Notes under the pieces: model-generated
What the model saw: only the letters and a program-made list of their open reading frames with translations
Databases searched by the model: none
What the model was told of the DNA's origin: nothing
Part shown: positions 35,216 through 46,714 of the stretch, in pieces
How the letters are laid out: every line of letters starts with the position of its first letter
Numbering within the stretch: the stretch's first letter is position 1
Assembly (NCBI GenBank): GCA_027475525.1
Contig: JAMWFC010000060.1
Coordinates: forward strand, 682,001 to 746,000
From: Macrolepiota albuminosa
Taxonomy: Eukaryota > Basidiomycota > Agaricomycetes > Agaricales > Agaricaceae
Direction: 5' to 3'
Length of the DNA: 64,000 nucleotides
Made by a program: the position numbers and the translations under genes

Positions 35216-35429
35216 TAAAGTTGACCATATATTAGTGTTTATAAACATAAATCCAAGAATTGGATAGTATGATATGTATTAATAAGTAGACAAACAAAAC
35301 ATAGAGACTTAACTTCAAAGCCTTCAATTTTCAATGTTGTCCCTGTAGGCATAGAAGATGTTGACATCAATATAACCTCTGTATAAAAACAGATACATGT
35401 CTCTGCAATGTGGCTTCATATTCATAGTC

Positions 35430-35583
35430 TGTAAACAGAGGTAGTTTGAGTACTACAACAAACTATGCTGAAACTGAGAAATGAACCTGCTTCTTGTGGG
35501 TATTTTTGTAAACAGAGGTAGTTTGAGTACTACAACAAACTATGCTGAAACTGAGAAATGAACCTGCTTCTTGTGGGTATTTT
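35430..35583. repeat. Perfect 77-bp tandem duplication 8 of 22
   Basis: Copies 35430-35506 and 35507-35583 are identical, just upstream of the integrase remnant. Confidence 0.95.
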
Positions 35584-36372
35584 TAGTGCTATACAAGCAC
35601 AAGATATAATTTATATGCAAAATAATTAATCAAAGTTTCTCAGTTTCTGATGGCCCCCCAATTATTTACTTCAATATACCAACATTTTTTTCATATCTTT
35701 GTTTTGGGTGGCCTTGATAAAGTTGACAGATATTAAACACAAGATGTTTATAGCTCTTCATTCCCAAACAGATAGTGCTTCTGAATGCTTTAACAAGACA
35801 ATTGTCCAATATATTCATTTTTACATGGATTGTTTGCAGATAGATTAAATGAAAGCACTGCTTAGAATCTATTTTAGAATTATAAATATTGTTGATTTGT
35901 CTACTAAGTTCTCTCCCTTTCAACTAAAATCTGCTTTTTTTTCATGTATCATTTTTTCTTTATATTCACTACTTTCTATTGATACTTTAGCAGAAGATCT
36001 TGTACTCTGACTTTTCAAAGTAATTAAAAGTGTAAGTATATCTGTTAATGTAGATAAGAGACTCAAAATCATGATAGTTGACTCTTTAAATATGCATAAA
36101 TACACACCAAAAATAGTTTTAGAATGACAACTCTTATGTACATATTTTTATTCAATGAGACTTGGCATCATAGCAGATTGACAACTAAGTATAAAATACT
36201 AAAGGAAAGCAAATTTATGAACTCAATCAATATGTCAAAATGCCATTTCAGGACAAATTGATCAAGCAATAAACCATTACTGAAGCAACAGCTTACATTT
36301 ATATAGAATGGGACAATATCAAGGAGCTGTTCAAGAATTTTGAGAAAGCTTAAGACTTGAATAAACAAGCTC

Positions 36373-36526
36373 ACAAGAGATAGTAACTGTGTTGATTGCC
36401 TAAAAATGTTTAACAAATACATGAAGCTTTTATAGTAAACTAAGTATAGACAAGAGATAGTAACTGTGTTGATTGCCTAAAAATGTTTAACAAATACATG
36501 AAGCTTTTATAGTAAACTAAGTATAG
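36373..36526. repeat. Perfect 77-bp tandem duplication 9 of 22
   Basis: Copies 36373-36449 and 36450-36526 are identical. Confidence 0.95.
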
Positions 36527-36603
36527 ATCAAAATTAGGGTGAAAAAATAGGGAAAAAGTTTGAGAAGTGCAGAAATCTGTGATAAATTAAGGAGAAAAGA
36601 TAA

Positions 36604-36757
36604 GGAGAAATATGTAACTAGGAGAACTGAAACTTAGGAGAAATACATAACTAAGAGAACTGAAACATAAGAAAAATGCTGGAGAAATATGTAACTAGGA
36701 GAACTGAAACTTAGGAGAAATACATAACTAAGAGAACTGAAACATAAGAAAAATGCT
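36604..36757. repeat. Perfect 77-bp tandem duplication 10 of 22
   Basis: Copies 36604-36680 and 36681-36757 are identical. Each unit itself contains two diverged 33-bp repeats (ggagaaatatgtaactagg versus ggagaaatacataactaag) that differ only by transitions. Confidence 0.95.
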
Positions 36758-36875
36758 ACAAGAATTTGTTATAGAGTAAGCATTCAGAAGTTGAGAAATT
36801 GATTGATTTGTGACAGACAACCATTTTGTGGGACTAATGTAATTAGTAAGGCTGACAAAGGCTGACCAAAAACCT

Positions 36876-37029
36876 TCTTTTTAGGATAACAACATAAGAA
36901 TTGGCTTATCTGAGTATTAGAAAATTCCAAGAAAATCACAAAAAAAATCAGGTCTTTTTAGGATAACAACATAAGAATTGGCTTATCTGAGTATTAGAAA
37001 ATTCCAAGAAAATCACAAAAAAAATCAGG
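36876..37029. repeat. Perfect 77-bp tandem duplication 11 of 22
   Basis: Copies 36876-36952 and 36953-37029 are identical. Confidence 0.95.
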
Positions 37030-37255
37030 AAAATTCAAAGGCTAATGGTACACTGATTTAAGTTTTTTTTTTGAGATTTATAAATCTGAAACATTCAAGA
37101 AAAATTCAATTGCTCTGGCTTTCAGAAGATGTTAGTAGAAAATGCTTAAATAATTCCAGGAAAAATTTGAAGGCTACTGATACACTGATTTCAGTTTTTT
37201 TTTGAGATTTATAAATGCTTAAAAATCTAAAAAACTCAAGAAAAATTCAATTTAG
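37027..37255 (+). repeat. Diverged roughly 130-bp tandem repeat
   Basis: Copy A (about 37027-37115) and copy B (about 37157-37255) share tacactgattt, a poly-T run, gagatttataaat and caagaaaaattcaatt, with substitutions and indels between them. This is a real, old repeat, unlike the perfect 77-bp ones. Confidence 0.6.
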
Positions 37256-38220
37256 CTTACAATAATATTTGAGAGTTGTGATTACTAAGGCCTTAACTGA
37301 ATGAAGTGAGGTTAGGGTAGAGGCTTAGTTGGAGCTACAAAATTTGTGCTGAAGGCATGAATCATAGCTTGTAAACTATTGCTGGAGCAACAGAAAACTG
37401 ATCTATACAAGCTTACAAAAAAGAATAATTCAAAAAGTTTTTATAATTACCAAAAACAATGTAGTCTAATTTTTCAAAATAAAAGTAAATGAAAAGAACA
37501 GAATATTAACTGCTGGAGCAAAAAATCATCACTTATGATAGAAAATAAAACAAATTACATATATTTGAAATATATATATACACATATTCAAAAAAAACAT
37601 ACAGAATTTCTCAACTTGGTAAAAGAAAAAAAAAAATAATGCACTCAACACAGAAAAAAACAACTTAAAATATAGATATATAGAAAATAAAAGTATGATT
37701 CTTCAACAAAAAAGAAATTGATTGATTATCCAGCAGAGATAGCAGAAGAGAAGAGCAAATTTAACACATAATAGCCAGTAAAGATAGCCAAAAGAGAGCA
37801 AATTTCAAGGACATATCCAGTAAAAATAGCTGAAAGAAAGCAAATTTTGAAGACATAGCTGGTAGAGGCACAGCAATGGCTGAGAGAGAGGCACAAATTT
37901 CAAGGACAAAATGTGTGCCAAAGCAGGTAGTAAAACCTCAGTCTACTGAAGTAGACCTTGGAATTAAATTAGGAGTAGGTCTGTGAGTCAGATTTATGAC
38001 TAAAATAAAGATATAGAAAGGAAGAAAAGGAGAAATGACTCATAAGCAGAAAAAAAAAACAGGAAGAAATAAAAAAACGGATCCTCTAACAATCAAATGC
38101 TAATTTTTTTTTTAAATTTGTCACTTGGCTTGTACAGTATCTTATCAATATAAGATAAGCAAGTTTAATTATTTTTAGAATATCTGCAAAACCAAGTTTT
38201 CTGAAGAGTAACAGAATTAG

Positions 38221-38937
38221 TATATTGGTAATTCACTTGACGGGAAGCTTGATTCAAAGTTGCCATCTGCCGCCCGTAGAGTGCGAGCTGGCATATGTGC
38301 ACATGTATTCAATACATCCTGTCAAGCTCAGACAGTGCATTTTCTCTGGATCTGATCAGTCCCGCATTACGATACTTGATGGTTGGGAAACTTTCACCGT
38401 AACACCTCAAGTGTTTCCCCAACGTAATTCCTCCCTGTGCACATTAAGCGCTGGAACCAGTGTCTAAATTCTATCCCGGTGACACAGAATCACGCACCTG
38501 CTACGTAGCTTTTATTCTTGTATGCAAAAATTGCAGATGTATGAAGTATATATATTACATGGAATGCGTTTTTTGAGCTGTCCATAATGCAACTATGAAT
38601 GAAAAATGACAGGTATAAAGCAAAGAATGTGGCTCACGTCAGCGAAGTAATATACTGATATACTAGGTAAGAAAACCGAATCGGAAAAAACAGTGATATA
38701 AAAGTTGCAAACGCCACAGCGAAAGTGCATAGAGAACAGATTACGCGAGCCATTGATAGCAAAAACGAGGGAATGGGTAGCAAACAGAACAAAGTGACTT
38801 TCTTACAGCTGCAGCTAGCAGAGACATAGCCAAGCCTTGCAAAATAACACAAGGAAACTTGCGCGTGCCCCTGCTTGATGTTTGAGGATGTCGTGGGCGT
38901 GTCATATGCGTCGAAAGATTGGGTGTTCAGATAAGGA
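38221..38937. other. Intergenic, 3' region of the glycoprotein gene
   Basis: GC content returns to normal at about 38220. An 80-codon plus frame at 38225-38467 has no recognisable motif. No supported gene. Confidence 0.45.
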
Positions 38938-40599
38938 TCATTGCCGGATATTAGTATATGCAGGCGGCAGCTCAACAGTCTCGACCTCCTCGTCGGGAGG
39001 CCTGGAAGGCATGCTTGGCCCAGCGTCATCGTGCTGGATGATGTTAATTGGCCGCATCTGCCTTAGATACCCTTTTCTCCCAGTCGTCGTCGAAGCACCA
39101 CCGTGGGAACTCAGGATATCTGGCGTCCCACTACGACTCGAAGTGTACCCGGATAATGGTCGTCCTTCTGAGTTGGTTCCGCCAAAATCCTCGTCATAGG
39201 TTGACGCAATCGTGGGGTCAGGCACCGTGAACGGCTCAGGCTGATAATATTCCGGTAGTTCATTCCTGCTGTTCTCGCCGGCTCCAGCGGGCGTTTCGTC
39301 ACCTTCATCCACAACAAGTAAGTTGACAGCCTGCTTTTCCCTATGATGTTGCGTAACGCGAGAACGTCGGACGAAGAAGATTATGAGGAGACAGATAGCC
39401 AAGAGGGCAATAACTCCACCAACTACACCTCCAACGATAGCACCGACGTTCTTGTCACCACCACTGCCATTCCCAGCCTCCGGTGTACTTGTCGCATACG
39501 ATCCTCCTGCAGGGGATCCTGGCGTTGAGCTGGGGCTAGCGTCGTTGAGGCAGGACCCGATATTACTGGGACCACTGCTAACGACACTAAGGCTGCTACC
39601 AGCAGTACCGTTTCCGCGGGTATCTCCTCCGACCCGATATTACTGGGACCACTGCTAACGACACTAAGGCTGCTACCAGCAGTACCGTTTCCGCGGGTAT
39701 CTCCTCCGACATGATAAGAGTGGTGCCGCCACGAAGGTTGGGAGTCCAGTTGAACCCAGTCCCCTGAGAGACGATGTCCGTAATATTTGACTCGGGAATA
39801 GAGAATGATTGTCCGCCAGGAATAACTCCTAGGAAGGTAGTCTGTCTGACAGGAATGAGATACGTTGTATGTAATTCTGGAGAAAGAAATACAGCTCACC
39901 CAACCACTTTCGAATTATCCCACCATATTCGTGTTGGCACACACTGGACGATTTGGTTCGGCGGTTCAATCGCAAAAACAAATTTTGGAAAAACGTTTGT
40001 TGTCGCGTCGAAACAGGAAGAGTCAGATGATGAGGCGACCCCGACAGCAACACTAGTACCGCCTGAGCCAAAATTCGCTGCGTCGCTTAGCTAATCATGA
40101 CTGAGCAGTCAGTACACGGACACTGGAAAGTGAAAGGATGCAATGATAACGGTATCTAGATATGAAGCAGTTCTATTTCCCACATCTTGACTCCGATTAA
40201 TTCGTCGAAGATATTGGGAGCCTACTTCATCTGGAATAGGCCATTCAATGACCTTCCTTGGTGCCGACGAAGGTCGGTTTTTCGCGAGTAGGCAATGTAT
40301 GACTTAGAAAAATCACTTACTATGGCTACAAATTGAGAATCAGCGGGGTAGTTGAGCTTGAAGCTCACACTGGACGCGCCATCCGGAAAAGGTTGGTCGA
40401 CGATTGTCCTGGCCTCAATATTGTTTTCAAGAGGGCTGGGTCCGAAGGGAATTATTAGAACGCGGTAAGGTGGTTTTCCATCAGAGCCTGATACAGTGAT
40501 GGTAAGATTGGAGCACTGCTGCGGAGGCGACTCAAATTTCCATGTGTAGGCAGTAGCAAGGAAGGGAAAAGCAAGTAAAGAAAGAAGAGAACCGAACAT
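38938..40599 (-). CDS. Single-pass membrane glycoprotein with Ser-rich ectodomain
   Basis: Starts MFGSLLSLLAFPFLATAYTW at 40597-40599: a signal peptide followed by FESPPQQCSNLTITVSGSDG and KPPYRVLIIPFGPSP, then TFLGVIPGGQSFSIPESNIT and QGTGFNWTPNLRGGTTLI, a Ser/Gly-rich stalk (SSLSVVSSGPSNIGS, ASPSSTPGSPAGGS) and one TM helix VGAIVGGVVGGVIALLAICL, followed by basic stop-transfer FFVRRSR and a long cytoplasmic tail ending PPAYTNIRQ. This layout is a common agaricomycete family, probably a cell-surface or wall-sensing receptor; the function is not established. The 77-bp duplication 39554-39707 lies in the stalk exon, and even with one copy removed a single base is missing at about 39711. Confidence 0.78.
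39554..39707. repeat. Perfect 77-bp tandem duplication 12 of 22, in the glycoprotein gene
   Basis: Copies 39554-39630 and 39631-39707 are identical; the unit encodes the Ser/Gly stalk. Confidence 0.95.
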
Positions 40600-42101
40600 A
40601 AGCAGGGTGGTCCTGAATGGTTTGGGAAATAGAGTTGAGGGATAACGAAGCCAGCTGGCTGACTGCAGGCGAATGGTTGACAGTAAAACGAGTGGAGTAG
40701 ACCGTTGTACAAGGCAACGAAGATTATTCAATTAGCCTCGTCACAGGAATTTGTCACAATCTTATCATGTAAACTCCAGCTGTCAAAATCACTGCTCATC
40801 TTATCATTCATGGACGGCCATTCCTTTCCCCCGTCTTGTTTAGCCTAGCCTGGCTATACAAACGTCTCCTACAAGTCAAACGTGCATGCTGCCTTCGCCA
40901 ACCTCCTTGATCGGAACCCGAGTTCATTATTGTGATCGGTCAGTCGACCATATTCAAACCTTCTATAATTCGCAATTTTCCCACTGAACTTTTCGAGCAA
41001 TTTTAGTGCTCGCCACATTGTCAGTTCAGGCCTACCTTCCGTTAGACGACTAAATCCTCACCGATGCAATGTTTTTCATCCTTTCAGGCTTGAGTTGGAA
41101 CTTACGTCTCTATAGCGACTCCCTGATGCCGCGTGCGGCATTCTGGATGTCGCACTTATTCACGGCCTTTTGAAATACACCGGTATGGCGTGACTGTCAC
41201 TCAATGCTGGGTGAGATGACTTTGTATTCGCCCAGAGCTTCCTCATTGATCCCTGGGTCTTGCTCCATGTCTAAAGAATACGACCATTCATTCTGCTTTG
41301 AATTAGTGATCTCCATTGGAAACAATTGGAAGCGATTCGACTTTGAGATATACAATTGAATCAATACCCTTTCTGATTGCGAGTTTCCTTTAGGGGTAGG
41401 GGACAATGAATGCACGGCTTGAGCTTGCCGATGACATTCGAAGTCATCGCCACATGTGTGTAAGATTTTTTTCCACCGCCTCGGTATGTCAAATTTATGT
41501 CATCGGTGGTTGGTCAGAGATCAACTGGACAGCCTGACTAAGTTACAGCCTCTAACGCTCCAGGTCTTCAATGTCCATCGGTACGGAAAAGAAACAGGTC
41601 CCTCTCATCCTTACGACGCCGCTGGCCCAGCTGTGTCTTTTTTTGACCGTTCGTGTTTCAAACCTGAGTGAAAATGTCGAGATAACCCCGATCCTGATTC
41701 GTCATCGCTTTCGAAAAGTGAACCTATGACCGTGCTTGTCTGAGGCTGCGGAAAGACACAAGAAGGATGAAGACTAGTCAAATTTAAATTATCGTTAAAG
41801 CCCTTCGAGGGAAAATGAAAGGGAAAAAACTGCAGTCATGTACATCGTATTAGTAGATACAAGTATCCGGGATACGGAATACAAACAACGTAACACAGAT
41901 GAAGTCCAGAACAAGAGTTCATAGTCTGTAGAATTACAAATAGTAGTAAGAAAGAGTAAGGTAGTGAAGAAGTAGACAAAAGTGGACGGATTGAAGTGAA
42001 AAAAAATCTATGCCTTCAGTAGGCTTGTCCAGATAGCAGTACAAGGGTATCATAATGGAGTGCGTATGTAGAGATCAAAGTTGTAAACCAATTGTAAACC
42101 T
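40600..42101. other. Intergenic, possible small ORF
   Basis: A 72-codon minus frame at 41197-41415 (ending YKVISPSIE) reads like protein but lacks a promoter, splice partners or recognisable domain. Otherwise nothing supported in 1.5 kb. Confidence 0.35.
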
Positions 42102-44376
42102 TTAGATCGAAGAACAAGCTTCTTGAATCTGCCGCAGTTGATATCCTATTTGAAGAAAAAAAATTCCAGTATCTCCATCAGTTCTAAGACAAACAATCAA
42201 CATACTCATCAAGATGCTCTCATCAGATTGTGCACGCAATGCTGCCATCCCGCTTCTTAAAAGGTTCACGAGATCGTCTTCAGTCCCCTCAATGTTAGCA
42301 GACCACACATCTCCTGATGATCGCACGCGACGCAATTCATCAATACAAACATTACATGCAAGCACCAAAAGGGTCTAGATAAACATGGTGGCATGGTTAC
42401 TACTCGAATATGTATTTAAAAACAATTGACTTACGCCCATGAATGAATTCATGAGACCAACCTCCATGACGTTAAACCCGTAGAAGGTGACGATACGTCG
42501 AGCTGCTCCCAGACGATATTGCTGCGATGAAAGGTTAGTGTAGGAGAAGTGATTGTGAAGTGTGATTACTGCGGCGTCGGCAAGGGCATGGATGAAAAGG
42601 AGGGTTCGAGTCCATGGTTGGACAGTCGCGTGAGTAAATGGCGGAAGATTAGAAGAGAATCTGTCAACGAGTCGACGAATGGAGTGAGAGTCAAGTTGTA
42701 AATCATAAGGTTGCATGTCTATAATCCAGATAGATAATCATTGGTTAATCGAGGATGCAGTATAAAAGAGCGGTGTCATACTCAGCATCGATTGACCCGC
42801 CAACTCGGCAGATTTGTGGAATAAGATAACAGCTTGAACTTTGAGTCCAGTCATATTGGTAAAGCCATGTCCATCTTCAACTATGCCGTACAGAAACTCG
42901 CGTATAGTGTTGTCTCCGCGAAGGTCGGGACTCAGACCCTGAAAAGATATCAATGACATTCATATATAATCCAGAGACTCACATACTTCTGAATAAGTCA
43001 AAATGTCCAAAGGCCACGGTGTATCAATTTGAATGCCAGGTGCTTCCAATGTTCCACAGACGCTCAAAGGTGATTCCAGAGTTACCATTATACACTTGTG
43101 GAGCACCACCACGGCCCAGAATCCATTGATCCGCTCGCCTTCTTCAATGTGGTCGCGGGGTAAGGGTAAAAGGAACGGAACAGATGCATCGGAGGACAGT
43201 CCTAGCGCCGCTGAGGGTGTTATAGGATGGGCAGATCTAATCTTATGAAGATTAGCCCCTAGGGCGAGTGATACCGCAACCGCTGTGTGACATTTGGCCT
43301 CAATAAAGCGGCCTATACGGAGCAAGTAGTATGACAAGAGTATTTCGGCCTGTAGAGTGTGAAGTATGGCATCTGGGTGACTTCCAAATAGGCCGGTAGC
43401 GGCGTGTTGTAAGGCACGGGAGATAAATGACTGCTCTTCTTGAAGGAGCGCCTCCGGTTGTGAGAGATGAACGCCCCACAAATACACGGCACTAAGTAGA
43501 GCAGGTGTCGGACGACATGGATGACCAAAAGAAAGAGGAAGAAGAGTCGCTTCACGAAATCTGTTAGGATTGAGAAAAAAGCCAAATTCTTGGCAATGTG
43601 GTAAAAATCTATCGAGGCTGTGGCGACCATGTCGAAGTCGTACTAAGCAAAGAAGTAAGAAACTCACAGGCTCTTTATGGTGAGGAATCCGGGTTCCTTG
43701 AAAAGCCATCAGCTTTTGAATGACATAATCATACTTGCTTACGCACCTCTGCACACCGCAGTGGCGAGCTCGTATCCTGTCGATGTTGGGACGACGAAGA
43801 ACCATTAGAGCCTACTAAATCAGGCTTGGATTCAAGGGCTCCAAAGTTTCTCCACGGCTGGGTCGAGGGAAGACTTGAAGACGAAGACGCAGGAGGAGAC
43901 GATGAGTCAGTCGAGCGTGCCTCTATTATGGGTAGCGAGAGCGGTAGTTGCGACACAGATTCATGAGTTCGGATGTATGGGTCGTGAAGAGCTACGGATG
44001 GTGTCGATTCTTCGAGGTGCTCCAATTCGCCCAGGCGTGCCTCCAATCTACTCACTTTGTCCTCCAGCATCTTTGTTCGTGACCGCCCAGAACCATCGGC
44101 ATATTCGCATTGGTCGTCCTTTGGGTGCTTCCGACACGGTCCACATATGGGTTTGACACCATCACATTTCTACAATCAATCAAGTTAACAGTAATATAGA
44201 AATCCAGATAGCACAGAACCGACTATCTTGAGAAACCTTTTGAAAATTACATTCATTAAATCATTGTCTAAGCCATGTAAGGAAACATACCTGCAGTTCA
44301 AACATGCACGGCCTCTCCTCAATGGCTTCGCCGTAGCCCTCGACGCCGCAGAATCCTTTGAAGACTCAACGAACAT
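42102..44376 (-). CDS. Zn2Cys6 transcription factor with fungal-specific TF domain
   Basis: Nuclear DNA-binding regulator. Starts MFVESSKDSAASRATAKPLR at 44376. The zinc cluster is assembled from three exons: RACLNCR, a 13-nt microexon (44224-44236) encoding FLKI, then KCDGVKPICGPCRKHPKDDQ with CEY, giving six Cys spaced C-x2-C-x6-C-x6-C-x2-C-x8-C. A coiled-coil linker KMLEDKVSRLEARLGELEHL follows. The middle homology region includes FLPHCQEFGFFLNPNRF, PALLSAVYLWGVHLSQPEAL, LHTLQAEILLSYYLLRIGRF, ERINGFWAVVVLHK. C-terminal exons give HALADAAVITLHNHFS, VNLLRSGMAALRAQSDE and the stop at 42102. The target genes cannot be told from this sequence. Confidence 0.88.
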
Positions 44377-45132
44377 CGAGGTCGCGTTTGTGGTGGCCTA
44401 CGAGGGTGGTAATAAAAACGGATCAGACACGAAGGAAAGGTGGTGGTGGCGTCCACTCTTATAGCCATTTGGAGGTCAAAGGAGAAGGCGCAGTAACTCG
44501 TCATGGCCAGGAAGAAAGTGTAGTTTTGCCGATTTGTGGCTATGGTTGGCACAAGGGTACCTGACCACAATCGATCCGGCTGGGTGAAATAACTACAAAT
44601 AATGCGACCTTGCATCAATACTAGATCTATTTCCTGCGAGGTAGATATCGGGTAAATGTTTACAGTCAAATCTACACATACTCGTGCACCCCAGTGGGTG
44701 GTTCCTTCTACTGTTGGTATGGGTTCCAGCCTATCCTTGCCAAATTGGCAACACAATAGCCTTGATGACTCTGACCTTCACAGCCACACTCTTCGACACC
44801 CCATTTGTGAAAGGGTAGCAGTCATCAGATTCAGGTGATACCTTCAAGATGAGTAATCGTGCTTCAAATTCTCTCGGACATAGTGGAACCTTCTTGAACA
44901 TACGTTTCCTACTTTTGGCAAATTTTCCCCATCGCACATTGTAGAGAAGTTCTCTTCATGTAGACTGGTGGCTAAATCAATCACAATTAGGAACTTGATA
45001 TTTCCAGGATTTCTTTGAGTGTGCGACAGGCTCATCGGTTATGGACATGTTTATGTTGTGTCCTGTGTCTGGTGGCCGCTGTGGCATGTGCCGGTGGCAC
45101 GAGGCAGTCTCATTGTTCAAAACGTGACTCCG

Positions 45133-45286
45133 GTCGGCTTGATCCTAGATGTGGTGATGGATACATAGCTTTCTACTATCCTTGGGCTCACCGGGGTTGT
45201 ACATTTGTAGTCGGCTTGATCCTAGATGTGGTGATGGATACATAGCTTTCTACTATCCTTGGGCTCACCGGGGTTGTACATTTGTA
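45133..45286. repeat. Perfect 77-bp tandem duplication 13 of 22
   Basis: Copies 45133-45209 and 45210-45286 are identical, intergenic. Confidence 0.95.
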
Positions 45287-45598
45287 AATGGATCTCGTCT
45301 TTTCTGTTCCGCCCAGCCTTCATTGCTCGGCGCACGATCTCTTCCGATGATTTAACTATTTTCTTTGTACTTGCAAAGAACATCTAGGTCTGGCTCACCC
45401 AGCCGACGGGGGCAAAAAAAAAACCGCTTGTTGAGTGAAGAGTGGATGACCTCATAAAAATATTCTGACTTGCAGAACCTCCACATGGTCTGTAAGTCCA
45501 AACTCAGCGCTTCTCAGAACCAGCATCTCATTCAACGTTTTTAATAACGTGTTACTCACGTACGATCAGAATTCTTATTACCCGCCGAAAGTTTTCAC

Positions 45599-45752
45599 TC
45601 ACTGGTACCTTCTATCTGGACGTCATTCATTTAGTGGCGTAGAGAGTGGCCCTGGGCAGGTGAAGAGCCTGTCATTCACTGGTACCTTCTATCTGGACGT
45701 CATTCATTTAGTGGCGTAGAGAGTGGCCCTGGGCAGGTGAAGAGCCTGTCAT
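45599..45752. repeat. Perfect 77-bp tandem duplication 14 of 22
   Basis: Copies 45599-45675 and 45676-45752 are identical, intergenic. Confidence 0.95.
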
Positions 45753-46714
45753 ATGGCCAGGGGCCGGTTGATCAGCAGGATTCACTACGCATGATGATAT
45801 CGATGAGGCCTATCAATCCGACCAGGGTTGCAATGATCTCGCGTTACCTACAACCAGAGCACAGTTGAACATATAGAGCATACAGAAAAATACTGAGATG
45901 AACTTCGAACATATAAATAAACATTGGTTTTACACTCGAGTACGTAGTGCGATCGATCATTTCTGCTATGTACCATGCGTTTCTCCTTGACATTTTCTTC
46001 CTGATTATAAAGACGCGAAAGGAAGGACTGACTCGTTCACATTGAAATAGAATGTAATTTTACAATCCAACCAGCTATATTGTGACAGATTGATTCATCA
46101 TTGTCCGGTATTACCACGTATCCTTCGCACTCACCCATCATCAGGTCTGAGTAGACTACGAAAAGCTTCTCTAGCCAGACACTTTGCTTCCTGAGTAAAC
46201 GACAGTGTATCTCTCCATAGCTTAGATATGTATTTGAGGTTTTAGCCTCCAGCCTTTCATCCACGTGTCAAAAGGTGCTAAAAATTGGTTATCTGGCTTC
46301 GGCCGATACTCCTGTATTATAATTCATTTTCAGATTGTATTATGCAATTAGCTCCCCTTTCTATTTCTACCATTGGCGTAATGAACCCCGTTTTAACGGA
46401 AATCCTATACAGTCAAGATTTTTAGGGCACTGATTTCTCTAAAGGGATTGACATGACAAACAAGACATCCAAATTCCATTTGCGACGTCACCTTTTCCAA
46501 GATGCCCTGAATCCGCAGATATCACATCGCTAATTCCCACGAAAAGTGGCACTAGTTGCTGTCCTAATATCGTCATAACTCGTACAGGCTCCCCGTTGTC
46601 GCCACTTCCGCCGGCGATCGTGCCAGGTCCAACTTCGTAATAGAAGGTCGCCGAGTTGGGCGAACACGATAGTGTTCAAAAGTAGGAGTCATGGGTTACA
46701 ACTGCAGTCATTTG

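Larger units (their letters stand above)
34600..38220 (+). mobile_element. Decayed Ty3/gypsy retrotransposon DNA, AT-rich and CpG-free
   Basis: The composition shifts to very AT-rich, and from 35207 to 38077 I find no CpG dinucleotide at all. On the plus strand at about 35640-36120 a broken integrase core is readable: VSDGPPI, then (after a frameshift) the HSQTDSASE motif at 35759-35785 followed by NKTIVQYIHFYMD, and KFSPFQL at 35906-35926. These match the HPQTDG.SER.NKT..Q..R and ...TGFSPFQL signatures of chromoviral gypsy integrases. Many stops, most explained by C-to-T or G-to-A change. From 36540 to 38100 the plus strand is strongly purine-rich. Five 77-bp duplications lie here, plus genuinely diverged short repeats. 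LTRs and element ends are not identifiable. Confidence 0.72.
44377..46714. other. Intergenic, 2.3 kb, no supported gene
   Basis: Upstream of the Zn2Cys6 gene and downstream of the PPR gene. Two 77-bp duplications lie here (45133-45286, 45599-45752). A 75-codon minus frame at 46037-46264 has no recognisable motif. Confidence 0.4.

Noticed and set aside
36540..38100. Mitochondrial DNA insertion as the cause of the AT-rich block
   Set aside because: Gypsy integrase motifs and the complete CpG loss fit a decayed transposon better; no mitochondrial gene is recognisable.
43313..43630. Minus-strand 105-codon frame with hydrophobic runs
   Set aside because: A shadow of the Zn2Cys6 gene in another frame.
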